39,576 nt of DNA from Ruminococcus sp. (GTDB lineage Bacteria; Bacillota; Clostridia; Oscillospirales; Ruminococcaceae), in the NCBI GenBank assembly GCA_017529875.1, contig JAFXNC010000003.1, forward strand, positions 1 to 39,576. The letters are read 5' to 3'. The position numbers and the translations under genes are program-made. The stretch's first letter is position 1. Each line of letters begins with the position of its first letter. Of this stretch, positions 16,610-25,148 are shown piece by piece. The notes beneath the pieces were generated by a model. It saw nothing but the letters and a program-made list of their open reading frames with translations, was not told the origin of the DNA and made no database searches.

Positions 16610-18733
16610 TCAGCGGCTTTCCTTGAACCGCTTTTTGTCTTCGTACATCAGCGTGTCGGCACGCTCGAAAACGTCCTGCACACGCATATCCCTGCCGGGG
16701 TCGAACTCAGATATGCCGCAGGCTATGGTCACAAGACCGAGGCGGCGGTTCTTCTCCTGCATCATGGCAAACTGATCCATGATGGTCTTGCGGTTGTCGA
16801 AGTCCCTGTCCTTGACTATCACGGCGAACTCGTCGCCGCCGATACGGAATACCGGGCTGTGGTCGAAGATATCGCAGATCACCTGACAGCCGCTCTTGAT
16901 GTATTCGTCGCCGGCCTTGTGACCCTGGGTGTCGTTGACGGCTTTGAGGCCGTTGATATCGCAGATGACCACCGCAAAGCGCTGGCATATCTCCTGGGAT
17001 ATCATCTCGTCCAGCTCCATTTCCGACTGGGCGTAGGCACGCTTGTTCTTGACCCCGGTGAGGGCGTCCCGGTTGGCAAGGTCAACGGCGTTGCGGTATT
17101 CAAGCTCCATTCTCTTTGCCGCGTCAACGTTGGCAACGGCTATGATGATATGGTCGGAATCCTCCTTTGGGCGCACCGCGTACAGCGAAACGTACTGAGG
17201 TCTGCCGTCCAGCATCAGCCGGTAGCTGAGAAAGCACTTGCCCGACTCGGAGAGCTGTTTGAGCAGGTTTTCCTTCTTCATGGCCGCCGACATCATAGGC
17301 AGGTCGTCGGGGTAGATATCGCGCTTCATGTTCTCGGCGGTGTCGGAGAAGAAGTCCTTGCCCACCGTGCCTATCTCGAGACGGGTGTATTTCTCGCTGG
17401 CGCTGTACTCCGAGTATTCGTTGGTTATGAGGTCTACGTGATAGATGACCTCGTATTGCAGGGCAAGAGCCATAGACATATCGCTGAAGGTCCGGTTCTG
17501 CTTTTCCATGGAAAGCTCCCGGCGTATCTGTGAGTCGATGTTCAGCACTCCCATGACTATGTGCTTGTCGTCCCCCTTGGGCTTGACGATTATCATGTTC
17601 ATGTACTGATAATCCCCGCCCAGCATCTGCCGGTAGGTGTAGGACATGGTGCCGTTGACAGAGAGATCGGACAGCAGCCGCTCTTTGCTGAGGCTCGACA
17701 GCATCCTGTCAGCGTCGAGTCGGTGGATATACCTCTTGATATCCTCAAAGGAATCTTCAAAAAAATCCTTGCCGTGGAGGGTGGTGCCCAGCTTTGCGTA
17801 GTCGTCGCTGGCGCTGTACCGGGTGTATTCGTTGTTGACGGTGTTTATGTAGTAGATGACCTCGTAGCGGCTGGCGAGGGCTCCCGCGATCTGCCCGAAG
17901 GTCTCCCGCTGGAAGTCCTGACGCTTTTTCTCGTCGATGTTGCGCACGCCCATGACGATATGCTCGTTGTCGCCCTGCTTGAAGAAGGCCACCAGGTTCA
18001 CGTACTGTATGCGCCCGTCCAGCACCTGCCGGTAGGTGAGGGAGACAGAGCCGTTCTGTCTCAGCTCCTCCACCAGGGTGTCCCGGTCGAGGCGGCTTGT
18101 CAGCTCGTCCTTGTCGTCGGGGTGGATGATGAGCTCGATATCTCTCGGCGCCTTCTCGAAAAAGTTCTTCCCGCCGTGCTGCAAGCCCAGCTTGGCGTAG
18201 ATGGCGCTGGAGCTGTACTCCGAATATCTGCCGGTGGCGATATCAATGTGATAGATGACCTCGTACTGGCTGGCAAGCGCCTCCGCGATCTCGGAGTAGG
18301 TGAGGGTGTTGGCCTCGTTTTCCAGCTGGCGGCGCTTCTGAGCGTCGATATCCTGAACGCCGATTATGATAGTGTTTTCGTCGGCGCGAATGGTTTTGAG
18401 AAAGTGATACTTAGGCACGCCGCCGATATTCAGCCGGTAGGTGTGGGAGAAGGAGCTGCCGTCCGTAAGGGCTCGGAGCATATTCTCCTTTTTGAAGGCG
18501 ATAAGAAAGGCCTCCTGATCCTCCGGCCACACCAGCTCTCTCGTGTTCTTGGGAACGTCCGCAAAGAAGTCCGCCCCCTCGGAGACGCGGACGAGCTGTT
18601 TCTCGTCGCCGTTGGGGGAGTACTCAACGTAGCTGTCATCCTCGGTGTTGATGACGTACAGGCTGTTATAGTCGTTGGCAAGGGCAAGGGCAAGGTTTAC
18701 AAAGGTAAGGGGCTCGCGCTTATGTTCATTCAT
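16610..18733 (-). CDS. Diguanylate cyclase with four tandem PAS-like domains
   Basis: A 707-residue soluble protein. Four related sensor repeats of about 130 residues fill positions 10-530. Each has a pattern like ALA.QYEVIYHIDI..N.YSEYS......L.....G.DFF, a lysine/leucine segment, Y R..L.G..QY and I..V.NID. They are followed by a GGDEF domain with DALTGVKNKRAY and RIGGDEFAVI (GGDEF at 632-636), so it should make c-di-GMP. No RxxD inhibitory site is present at the usual position before GGDEF. The ATG at 18733 has AGGAG eight bases upstream. It is first in a unit with the EAL gene. Confidence 0.92.
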   Translation of the reverse strand: MNEHKREPLTFVNLALALANDYNSLYVINTEDDSYVEYSPNGDEKQLVRVSEGADFFADVPKNTRELVWPEDQEAFLIAFKKENMLRALTDGSSFSHTYRLNIGGVPKYHFLKTIRADENTIIIGVQDIDAQKRRQLENEANTLTYSEIAEALASQYEVIYHIDIATGRYSEYSSSAIYAKLGLQHGGKNFFEKAPRDIELIIHPDDKDELTSRLDRDTLVEELRQNGSVSLTYRQVLDGRIQYVNLVAFFKQGDNEHIVMGVRNIDEKKRQDFQRETFGQIAGALASRYEVIYYINTVNNEYTRYSASDDYAKLGTTLHGKDFFEDSFEDIKRYIHRLDADRMLSSLSKERLLSDLSVNGTMSYTYRQMLGGDYQYMNMIIVKPKGDDKHIVMGVLNIDSQIRRELSMEKQNRTFSDMSMALALQYEVIYHVDLITNEYSEYSASEKYTRLEIGTVGKDFFSDTAENMKRDIYPDDLPMMSAAMKKENLLKQLSESGKCFLSYRLMLDGRPQYVSLYAVRPKEDSDHIIIAVANVDAAKRMELEYRNAVDLANRDALTGVKNKRAYAQSEMELDEMISQEICQRFAVVICDINGLKAVNDTQGHKAGDEYIKSGCQVICDIFDHSPVFRIGGDEFAVIVKDRDFDNRKTIMDQFAMMQEKNRRLGLVTIACGISEFDPGRDMRVQDVFERADTLMYEDKKRFKESR

Positions 18734-18763
18734 GGTACCAGCTCCTAAGCTAATATGATAGGG

Positions 18764-18837
18764 CAGGATATGTAATATCCTGGAAAATCGAAATAATTAT
18801 ACATAATAAGTATAGCATATTTTCACTGATATTTCAA
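18764..18837 (-). promoter_or_regulatory. Promoter and palindrome upstream of the GGDEF-EAL unit
   Basis: On the minus strand TTGAAA (18832-18837) and TATACT (18809-18814) are 17 bases apart. Downstream in the leader lies the palindrome CAGGATAT-GTA-ATATCCTG (18764-18782), with perfect 8-base arms. It may be an operator or a small RNA hairpin. Confidence 0.65.
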
Positions 18838-18890
18838 GGGTTTGAACAAATATTTTCGCAAAAATTAATAGAGGCCGGATACTCGCAGGC

Positions 18891-19055
18891 ACGATAAAGA
18901 AGAAATAAAAAATCCGCCTCGATGATCGAAAAAACCGTCCGCAAAGCGGACTCCTTAATTATTCTTTATTCTTTCTTCTTTATTCTATATTATTTTAGCG
19001 GCTTAGCGGCGGCGCTCGCTGTGATTCAAAAATACTTCTGTATCGCCGCCGCGCT
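18891..19055. repeat. Intergenic palindromic repeat, copy 1
   Basis: This copy has an A/T-rich inverted module (AAAGAAGAAATAAA at the left, TTTATTCTTTCTTCTTTATT at 18966-18985) around a GTCCGC-AAA-GCGGAC hairpin (18937-18951). A GC module follows, GCGGCGGCG to CGCCGCCGCGC. The right part (19023-19055) reappears in reverse orientation at 25149-25185, and the 20-base A/T end is identical at 25275-25294. It contains no coding potential and may act as a bidirectional terminator. Confidence 0.7.
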
Positions 19056-19084
19056 CATGCTGTTGTAAATATTTTTGGAAACGA

Positions 19085-19113
19085 TTGACTGTGATGACGT
19101 TTTAGTGTATAAT
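19085..19113 (+). promoter_or_regulatory. Promoter of the amino-acid ABC transporter genes
   Basis: TTGACT (19085-19090) and TATAAT (19108-19113) are separated by 17 bases, 32 bases upstream of the TTG start of the permease gene. Confidence 0.8.
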
Positions 19114-19145
19114 TATGGTATCACGCAAAAACTGGAGGGAACACC

Positions 19146-19871
19146 TTGAATACAGATGATATACTCAACGTCAGTAAGATACTGCTGGAGTATCTTCCCA
19201 ACACCCTGAAACTTTTCGCCCTGACCCTCGTTTTCTCGATACCCCTCGGGGTGATCGTGGCGGGGCTCAAACGCTGCCGTTTCAAGCCTGTTTCATGGCT
19301 CACAAACCTTTACATACTCATCATGCGCGGCACTCCGCTGATGCTCCAGATCGTGGCGGTGTACTACGCTATCCCCATGATCGTCAAGGGCGCCAAGGAT
19401 TCTGCTGCCGCCTCCGGCACAGAGCTCAGCGGTTTCATGCAGTCGCTGGACAGCTTCATGCGCTCGGACAACTACATGATAATAATGCTGGTCATAGCCT
19501 TTGCCTTCAACTACGCCGCCTACTTCGCGGAGATCTTCCGCGGCGGCATCGAGTCCATTCCGGTAGGGCAGTATGAGGCCGCCTCCATGCTTGGCCTCAC
19601 CAGAAGGCAGACCTTCTTCCGCATCATCATGCCCCAGGTGATAAAGCGCGTCATCCCCGCCACCTCCAACGAGGTCATCGTCCTGGTCAAGGACACCTCC
19701 CTGGCGACGGTCATAGCCTACGCTGAGATCATGCTCAAAGCCAAGCAGATGATGAACACTTACAGCTCGATCATACCGCTTTTCATCGCGGGCGCCTTCT
19801 ATTTCGTGATGAACGCCATAGTAACGGTGGCCTTCGCCATGCTCGAAAAGCACTACAACTACTACCACTGA
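19146..19871 (+). CDS. Polar amino-acid ABC transporter permease
   Basis: A 241-residue inner-membrane permease of the HisMQ/GlnP family. It has about five hydrophobic segments and the N-terminal signature LEYLPNTLKLFALTLVFSIPLGV...LYILIMRGTPLMLQIVAVYYAIP. The ATPase-contact loop reads AYFAEIFRGGIESIPVGQYEAASMLGLTRRQTFFRIIMPQ. The start codon is TTG at 19146, with GGAGGG six bases upstream and no better ATG nearby. The matching ATPase begins 16 bases after the stop. No solute-binding protein is encoded nearby, so specificity cannot be deduced. Confidence 0.93.
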   Translation: MNTDDILNVSKILLEYLPNTLKLFALTLVFSIPLGVIVAGLKRCRFKPVSWLTNLYILIMRGTPLMLQIVAVYYAIPMIVKGAKDSAAASGTELSGFMQSLDSFMRSDNYMIIMLVIAFAFNYAAYFAEIFRGGIESIPVGQYEAASMLGLTRRQTFFRIIMPQVIKRVIPATSNEVIVLVKDTSLATVIAYAEIMLKAKQMMNTYSSIIPLFIAGAFYFVMNAIVTVAFAMLEKHYNYYH

Positions 19872-19886
19872 CGGGAGGGACAGAAA

Positions 19887-20651
19887 ATGGCTATACTTGA
19901 AGTTGAACATCTCTCCAAGAAGTTCGGAGCGAATAAGGTATTGCAGGATATATCCTTCACCGTCAGCAAGGGACAGGTGGTCTCTATCATCGGACCCTCC
20001 GGCTCCGGCAAGTCAACGCTGCTGCGCTGCATCAACCAGCTGGAGACTGCCGACGGCGGCAGCATCAGGGTCTGCGGCATGGATATGCTCCAGATGATCG
20101 GCGGCAAGGCCGTCTATTCCAAGAAAAAGACCCTCCGGGAGATACGCCTGAAAATAGGTCTCGTCTTCCAGAATTTCAACCTTTTTCCCCATATGTCGGT
20201 GATGCAGAACATAATTGAAGCCCCTGTCCGTGTGCTCAAAAAGAGCAAGACAGAGGCTGTGTCGGATGCAGGTGAACTATTGAAAAAAATGGGGCTCTCG
20301 GGCAAGGAGCTTTCCTATCCCTGTGAGCTTTCGGGCGGTCAGCAGCAGCGCGTCTCCATAGCAAGGGCGCTGGCGCTCAAGCCGGAGATACTGTTCTTTG
20401 ATGAGCCCACCTCGGCACTCGACCCGGAGCTGACCGGTGAGATACTCAAGGTCATCAAGGAGCTTGCCGAGGAAAAGATGACCATGGTCATCGTCACCCA
20501 CGAAATGGAGTTCGCCCGTGAGGTGTCCAACCACGTCATCTTCATGGACGGCGGGCATATCATTGAGGAGGGCGACCCCGAAAAGCTCTTCGGCGACACC
20601 CAGAACGACCGTACAAAGCGTTTCCTCTCCCGCTACAAAAACAACTTCTGA
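19887..20651 (+). CDS. Polar amino-acid ABC transporter ATP-binding protein
   Basis: A 254-residue GlnQ/HisP-like ATPase. Walker A is GPSGSGKSTLLRC (about 32-44), the Q loop is VFQNFNLFPHM, the signature is LSGGQQQRVSIARALAL, Walker B is ILFFDEPTSALDPE and the switch is VTHEMEFAREV. Its insert KAVYSKKKTLREIR before the Q loop is longer than in most GlnQ proteins. GGGAGG precedes the ATG. It is co-transcribed with the permease upstream and followed after 15 bases by a membrane protein gene. Confidence 0.94.
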   Translation: MAILEVEHLSKKFGANKVLQDISFTVSKGQVVSIIGPSGSGKSTLLRCINQLETADGGSIRVCGMDMLQMIGGKAVYSKKKTLREIRLKIGLVFQNFNLFPHMSVMQNIIEAPVRVLKKSKTEAVSDAGELLKKMGLSGKELSYPCELSGGQQQRVSIARALALKPEILFFDEPTSALDPELTGEILKVIKELAEEKMTMVIVTHEMEFAREVSNHVIFMDGGHIIEEGDPEKLFGDTQNDRTKRFLSRYKNNF

Positions 20652-20666
20652 GAAAGGGGTCTGCCT

Positions 20667-21194
20667 ATGAAAAGCCGACGTCAGGTCATATTTTTCAGAG
20701 TGCTGCTGATACTGACCTTTTTCGCGGGTATGATATACCTGATCTCCTTTGTCTCGCTGGCGGGCGCCCCGGCAAGGATGTCCACCGAGGATTTTCTTTC
20801 CGCCTGCCACAGCTGGACTTACATATTCTTCTTCTATATGGCTCTGTGCATCGCGTCGGCAGTGTTCAGCGTATTAGAGCTGCGGGTCTCCGACCGTAAA
20901 CACCTTGCGGTGCTGCGGACGGTGGTGATCGTCTTCGCGGCACTGTCGGATATACTGGCGATACGCTACATCGCGGTGTTCCGCGGCTACGAGGACGCAG
21001 TGGAGGCAGCCAAGGCCGTTGACAGCCTCGTTGATACCGGGACGGTGTTCATCATCATGTCCTTCGCGGGGGCGATGCTGCTGTTCTTCATTATGGTGTC
21101 CTCGGTGTATCACATCGTCAGGCTCAGGCGCATCGACGAATTCGACGCGGTAGTCGAGCCCGAAAAGCCCAAGCAGAAGCCCAAAGCCCAGTAA
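20667..21194 (+). CDS. Small four-helix membrane protein of unknown function
   Basis: A 175-residue integral membrane protein with four hydrophobic segments at about 10-30, 50-68, 82-105 and 130-152, and a basic, Lys/Pro-rich cytoplasmic tail ending KPKQKPKAQ. The pattern resembles small DUF2975-like membrane proteins, but the family is not certain. AAAGGGG precedes the ATG. It starts 15 bases after the ATPase gene, so it may be an accessory of the amino-acid transporter or merely co-transcribed. It abuts the convergent PH-domain gene with no intergenic space. Confidence 0.75.
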   Translation: MKSRRQVIFFRVLLILTFFAGMIYLISFVSLAGAPARMSTEDFLSACHSWTYIFFFYMALCIASAVFSVLELRVSDRKHLAVLRTVVIVFAALSDILAIRYIAVFRGYEDAVEAAKAVDSLVDTGTVFIIMSFAGAMLLFFIMVSSVYHIVRLRRIDEFDAVVEPEKPKQKPKAQ

Positions 21195-21581
21195 TCATCT
21201 CAGCACGTACTCCGAGATCATGCGGCCTATCATGCCGATGTCGGTCTTGCCGTTGAACTCGAATGTGGCGGTGGTGCCGTCGCTGAACACCAGATAAAGC
21301 TCGCTGTCCGAGAAGATCTCGGCAAAGCCGGGGCTCTGTATGGTGAAGAACTGCACCTTTGAATAGGGCATCGAGGTGAAGGCTTTGCGCTTGCCGGTGA
21401 TGCCCTGAACGTCTATGGCGACTATGCGCTTGTTGGTGAACACCAGCTGGTCGCGGACGGTCTTGAATGCCGCCATGGGCTGCTCCCCGGCTATCATGAG
21501 CCCCTGGAGCTCCCCTCTGATCTGTTCGAGGCCTATGGGTTTTAGGTTGAATACGGAATCCTTGTTGAAGCTGACACTCAT
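21195..21581 (-). CDS. PH-domain-containing protein (bPH type)
   Basis: A 128-residue protein matching the bacterial pleckstrin-homology pattern: LMIAGEQPMAAFKTVRDQLVFTNKRIVAIDVQGITGKRKAFTSMPYSKVQFFTIQSPG...LYLVFSDGTTATFEFN. Members of this YvbH-like family are small, cytoplasmic and of unknown role. The ATG has GGAGGT seven bases upstream. It follows the lipoprotein gene on the same strand after 33 bases, suggesting a two-gene unit. Confidence 0.85.
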   Translation of the reverse strand: MSVSFNKDSVFNLKPIGLEQIRGELQGLMIAGEQPMAAFKTVRDQLVFTNKRIVAIDVQGITGKRKAFTSMPYSKVQFFTIQSPGFAEIFSDSELYLVFSDGTTATFEFNGKTDIGMIGRMISEYVLR

Positions 21582-21614
21582 TTTTCTTACCTCCGTTTTA
21601 TTAATATGTCCGGC

Positions 21615-22100
21615 TCACACCGGGATTATGGGCAGTTCGATGACTTCGCGGGTGGTCTGGCTCTCCGGCTGGCTGTCAGGTTGGCTGTCCGAGGACTTCC
21701 CGGTCACCTTGGCAGTGTCCTTGGTATCGCTTTGAGATGAATCGGCGGGCGTGGTCTTCTTTTCGCCGCCGCCTGCGGACTTGGAAGTAGTGGTCTGCTT
21801 TTCGGTGCCGGGGGCTGCGGTCACAGTCTCCCCTGCGGAGGCGTCATCCGATGTGCTGTTATCCTCTGCCGGGGCGCTGTCTCCGGCAGTATTTGTTTTG
21901 TCGGGATCGGCGGCAGTATCCGAGGTATCGGCATCACCGCTTTCGGGTCTGGCGTCGCCGCCCATGCCCTCTGACTCGGCTGCGGACACGGTACTGCTGT
22001 CGGCGGCAGAGCTGTCTGCGCCGGAACTGCTCTCACTATCGGATTTGCAGCCCGCCAGCATGAGCGCCAGCACAGCCGCAAGTATTATAAGCTTTTTCAT
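21615..22100 (-). CDS. Low-complexity Ser/Thr/Asp-rich lipoprotein
   Basis: A 161-residue secreted lipoprotein. The N-terminus MKKLIILAAVLALMLAGC is a lipoprotein signal with lipobox LAGC (Cys18). The rest is almost entirely Ser, Thr, Asp, Glu, Ala and Gly, without a folded-domain pattern, and ends in SQPDSQPESQTTREVIELPIIPV. It looks like an extended surface spacer. The ATG at 22100 is chosen for AAGGAG five bases upstream and the signal peptide. It is the first gene of a unit with the PH-domain gene. Confidence 0.85.
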   Translation of the reverse strand: MKKLIILAAVLALMLAGCKSDSESSSGADSSAADSSTVSAAESEGMGGDARPESGDADTSDTAADPDKTNTAGDSAPAEDNSTSDDASAGETVTAAPGTEKQTTTSKSAGGGEKKTTPADSSQSDTKDTAKVTGKSSDSQPDSQPESQTTREVIELPIIPV

Positions 22101-22115
22101 ATGTACTCCTTTGCT

Positions 22116-22199
22116 CGCCGCCGGACTGCAAGACCCTCCGGGCGGCGCACGATGCTTATATCCTGAACACATTTTACCACACACAGCCTTGATTGTCAA
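22116..22199 (-). promoter_or_regulatory. Promoter and leader hairpin of the lipoprotein gene
   Basis: On the minus strand TTGACA (22194-22199) and TAAAAT (22171-22176) are 17 bases apart. The leader then forms a GC-rich stem between 22137-22147 and 22116-22125 (CGCCGCC.GGA/TCCGGCGGCG with one bulge), ending about 15 bases before the start codon. Confidence 0.7.
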
Positions 22200-22212
22200 G
22201 AAAGGAGCCGCC

Positions 22213-23061
22213 ATGTCAAAACTCAGGATCGCTCTTTTGCAGATAGCCGCGGCAGGCGATCTGCAAGCAACGCTTAATAAAGGCCGGGCCGCCTGCCGCG
22301 AGGCAAAGGCTCTGGGCGCGGATATCGCGCTGTTCCCGGAGATGTTCTCTATCGGCTACGATATCTACGAGCGCCCTGCCGACCAATGGGTCAAGGAGGC
22401 CATAGCCCCCGAGGATGACTTCGTGCAGTCCTTCGGGAGGCTGGCCGCAGAGCTTGAAATGGCGGTGGGCATCACCTTTTTGGAGAAGACCGATGCCGCG
22501 CCCCGCAATACCCTCATCCTCTTTGAACGCTCCGGCAGGGAAGTGCTGAGATACTCCAAGGTTCATACCTGCGATTTTTCCGCCGAGGCCGCCCTTTCCC
22601 ACGGAGAGGGGTTCTCGGTATGCGATCTCGATACGGCGGCAGGGAAGGTCTGTGTAGGCGCCATGATCTGCTTTGACCGGGAGTTCCCCGAAAGCGCCCG
22701 CCTGCTGATGCTCAAAGGCGCCGAGGTGATACTCGCCCCCAACGCCTGCCCCATGGAGATCAACCGCCTCAGCGCCCTGCGCACCCGCGCCTATGAGAAT
22801 ATGCTGGCAGTGGCGACCTGCAACTACCCCGATACCGTCCCCGACTGCAACGGTCACTCCACAGTCTTCGACGGCGTGGCATGGCTCCGGGACGAGCCCG
22901 GCGTGCGGGATATGTGCATACTTGAAGCCGACGGCTCCGAGGGCATATTCACCGCCGACCTCGACCTTGATATGCTCCGGAAGTACCGCAGCTCCGAGGT
23001 CATGGGCAATAATTACCGCCGCCCGGAGACCTACTCGGAGCTCGCTGCCCGCAAGAGCTGA
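22213..23061 (+). CDS. Carbon-nitrogen hydrolase (nitrilase superfamily)
   Basis: A 282-residue amidase/nitrilase-family hydrolase. The Glu-Lys-Cys catalytic triad is visible: Glu43 in LFPEMFS, Lys in YSKVHTCDF and Cys in GAMICFDREFPES. The closing segment HSTVFDGVAW...EGIFTADLDLDMLRKYR is typical of the family. Substrate is unclear; omega-amidase, N-carbamoyl amino-acid and polyamine-pathway amidases are all possible. The ATG at 22213 has AAAGGAG six bases upstream. The open frame extends far 5', but that part is the complement of the lipoprotein gene. Confidence 0.9.
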   Translation: MSKLRIALLQIAAAGDLQATLNKGRAACREAKALGADIALFPEMFSIGYDIYERPADQWVKEAIAPEDDFVQSFGRLAAELEMAVGITFLEKTDAAPRNTLILFERSGREVLRYSKVHTCDFSAEAALSHGEGFSVCDLDTAAGKVCVGAMICFDREFPESARLLMLKGAEVILAPNACPMEINRLSALRTRAYENMLAVATCNYPDTVPDCNGHSTVFDGVAWLRDEPGVRDMCILEADGSEGIFTADLDLDMLRKYRSSEVMGNNYRRPETYSELAARKS

Positions 23062-23081
23062 CAGCATACTTGTATACGAAA

Positions 23082-23112
23082 AATATCCCGGCTCATCTCG
23101 AACCGGGATATT
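23082..23112. terminator. Bidirectional terminator hairpin
   Basis: A 10-bp stem AATATCCCGG/CCGGGATATT with an 11-base loop lies between the convergent nitrilase gene and the dockerin remnant. On the minus strand it continues into a short T tract (ATATTTTTC); on the plus strand into TCTGTTTG. Confidence 0.75.
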
Positions 23113-23142
23113 CTGTTTGTCTGTAAATATATGCCTGATATA

Positions 23143-23544
23143 TCACGCTGTGATAAACTCAGAGACCCCGGAGAGCAGGTACTTCTGGAGCAGTGCGTAG
23201 TCTCGCAGATTGATCTTGCCGTCGCCGTCCACGTCGCCGACCTTGACATCCTCAATGTCACCGGGTCTGATCGCCGCGCTCTTTGCGGCGCTGCCGTTCG
23301 CATCGCAGATGAAGGCGCAGTTCACTGCCGACCATTCGGGAACGATGACCTCCGTTCCCGCAACGGAAAAGCCGTAGCTGTCGCTGGTCTTGGCAGGGAA
23401 GGTCTTCACCAGCGTGACTGTCTGGTATGCGGGGTAGCAGACCGTCTTTGCGGAGCACAGATCCTTTGTCAAGTCAATGATAGATTTCCCAAAATGCGCG
23501 GTGTTTCAGGGAAGTTCCTCATTTTTTGCTGTCATTGATGTCAT
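23143..23544 (-). pseudogene. Broken dockerin-domain protein
   Basis: The C-terminal part reads as one dockerin-type EF-hand repeat, VGDVDGDGKINLRDYALLQKYLLSG, the calcium-binding half-module that anchors enzymes to cellulosome scaffoldins. A normal dockerin has two such repeats; only one is recognisable here. The reading frame continues upstream (NTAHFGKSIIDLTKDL) to an in-frame TGA at 23506-23508. Beyond it the same frame continues to an ATG at 23544 (MTSMTAKNEELP). No ribosome site supports a start after the TGA. It looks like a decayed remnant of a larger protein. A short expressed product from a TTG at 23472 is possible but poorly supported. Confidence 0.65.
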
Positions 23545-23548
23545 GATA

Positions 23549-23577
23549 TTGACATTTCCTTTGGTATATAGTATAAT
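23549..23577 (+). promoter_or_regulatory. Promoter of the membrane GGDEF gene
   Basis: TTGACA (23549-23554) and TATAAT (23572-23577) are separated by 17 bases, a full sigma-A consensus, about 30 bases upstream of the ribosome binding site. Confidence 0.87.
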
Positions 23578-23610
23578 GATATTTGGCAATATATTTTCAT
23601 CTGTCGGGAG

Positions 23611-25128
23611 GTGAGCAGCACGGGAGCTTCCAAGAAAAGAAGATTTGCGATCAGCAAGAAGATCTATCTCCTCGTTGTGCTGATAGTGCTGTTCGCAGCG
23701 GCAGGCACGGCTGCTATCGCTTACTTCATAAGCGTGGGTCAGATCGACGATTACTTCAAGCGCCTTGCTGCCGACACTGCCGACAACTTTGCCGAGTTCG
23801 TTGACGGAGACTACTTCATGCGGCTGCGTGAGGCGGCTGAATCCGAGGAGTTCCAGGCTATCCGGGACAAGGCCGAGGAGGATGAGGACGACGCTCCCAT
23901 AGAGGCCTACCTCCGGGAAAGGGATATGTGGGATACCTATGCCGAGACCCGGGAAAGGCTCAACACCTACCTGAGCAACATGGAGGACGTAAAGTACATC
24001 TACATCGTCGTTTTCGGTGATGCGGACGCAGTTACGGATATGTACCTGCTGGACGATATGGACAATCCCCTCTCACGGACAGGCTATTACGAAGAACGGG
24101 AGGAGGAGTTCTACGGCGTTGACAGCTCAAAGCGCATCGCCCCGACTATCTCCCACGGCGACTGGGGCTGGCTCTGCTCGGCCTATGAGCCTGTATATGA
24201 CAGCAGCGGCACCCTTGTCTGCCATGTAGGCTGCGACGTCGATATGGAACGGATAATGAGCGAGCGCCGCAGCTACCTGATAATCACCTCCATAAGCACC
24301 TTTGCCTTTGCCGCACTGATGCTGGCGGTGGCGATACTGTTCACCACGAGAGTTCTTGTAAGGCCGCTGAGAAAGCTAACCGAGGCCACAAGGAGGTTCA
24401 CCCCCTCCGAAAACTCCGACTATCAGCACGCGAATGTAGTTGACCTGGAGCTCAAGGGCAACGACGAGATCAGCGAGATATACGAAGTTATCCGCTCCAT
24501 GCAGATAAACATAATCGACTACATCAACGACCTCTCCAATATGCAGAAGGACAACGAGAGGTATATGTCCGACCTCAAACAGGCCGAGAATGACATCAAG
24601 GCCAAGGAGCAGAAGCTGGGTCAGATCAGCAAGGAGGCCTACCGCGATCCCCTGACCAGCGTAGGCAACAAGGCGGCCTTCAACAAGAAGGTGGATGTGC
24701 TCAACAAGGAGATCGCCGGGAACAAGGCGTATTTCGCCATAGTGATGGCGGATCTCAACAACCTGAAAATGATAAACGACAAGTACGGTCACAAGGCCGG
24801 CGACAACTACATAAAGGGCAGCTGCCATATGATCTGCGATATCTACAAGCACTCCCCGGTGTACAGGATAGGCGGAGACGAGTTCGTTATCATATTGCAG
24901 GGCGAGGATCTCAGCAACCGCCACAAGCTGTTCAAGCGCCTCAATGACGCCTTTGCGTCCACCTACAACGACCCCGACGCCAAGCCGGAGCAGCGGTACT
25001 CAGCGGCTGTGGGCATGGCGGAGCACGTTTCAGCCGACCCCTCAGTGGAGGCGGTGTTCAAGCGTGCCGACAAGAGTATGTACGAGAACAAGAAACAGTT
25101 CAAGCAAAACAACGGCAGCTACCGATAA
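23611..25128 (+). CDS. Membrane-anchored diguanylate cyclase
   Basis: A protein of about 505 residues. A transmembrane helix (about 18-38) and a second one (about 218-242) enclose an extracellular Cache-like sensor. HAMP (RPLRKLTEATRRF), a coiled coil and a GGDEF domain follow (DPLTSVGNKAAF, RIGGDEFVII at 421-425). It should make c-di-GMP in response to an outside ligand. No RxxD inhibitory site precedes GGDEF. The start is odd: the GTG at 23611 lies inside the perfect ribosome site GGGAGGTGA (23606-23614), while the codon at ideal spacing is an in-frame ACG at 23620. No ATG is available upstream of the first membrane helix. Confidence 0.9.
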   Translation: MSSTGASKKRRFAISKKIYLLVVLIVLFAAAGTAAIAYFISVGQIDDYFKRLAADTADNFAEFVDGDYFMRLREAAESEEFQAIRDKAEEDEDDAPIEAYLRERDMWDTYAETRERLNTYLSNMEDVKYIYIVVFGDADAVTDMYLLDDMDNPLSRTGYYEEREEEFYGVDSSKRIAPTISHGDWGWLCSAYEPVYDSSGTLVCHVGCDVDMERIMSERRSYLIITSISTFAFAALMLAVAILFTTRVLVRPLRKLTEATRRFTPSENSDYQHANVVDLELKGNDEISEIYEVIRSMQINIIDYINDLSNMQKDNERYMSDLKQAENDIKAKEQKLGQISKEAYRDPLTSVGNKAAFNKKVDVLNKEIAGNKAYFAIVMADLNNLKMINDKYGHKAGDNYIKGSCHMICDIYKHSPVYRIGGDEFVIILQGEDLSNRHKLFKRLNDAFASTYNDPDAKPEQRYSAAVGMAEHVSADPSVEAVFKRADKSMYENKKQFKQNNGSYR

Positions 25129-25148
25129 CAATACCGCCCCGGCGAGAG

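Noticed and set aside
21751..22212. 5' extension of the nitrilase frame
   Set aside because: The extension reads the complement of the lipoprotein gene. The ATG at 22213 has its own ribosome site and gives a standard nitrilase N-terminus.
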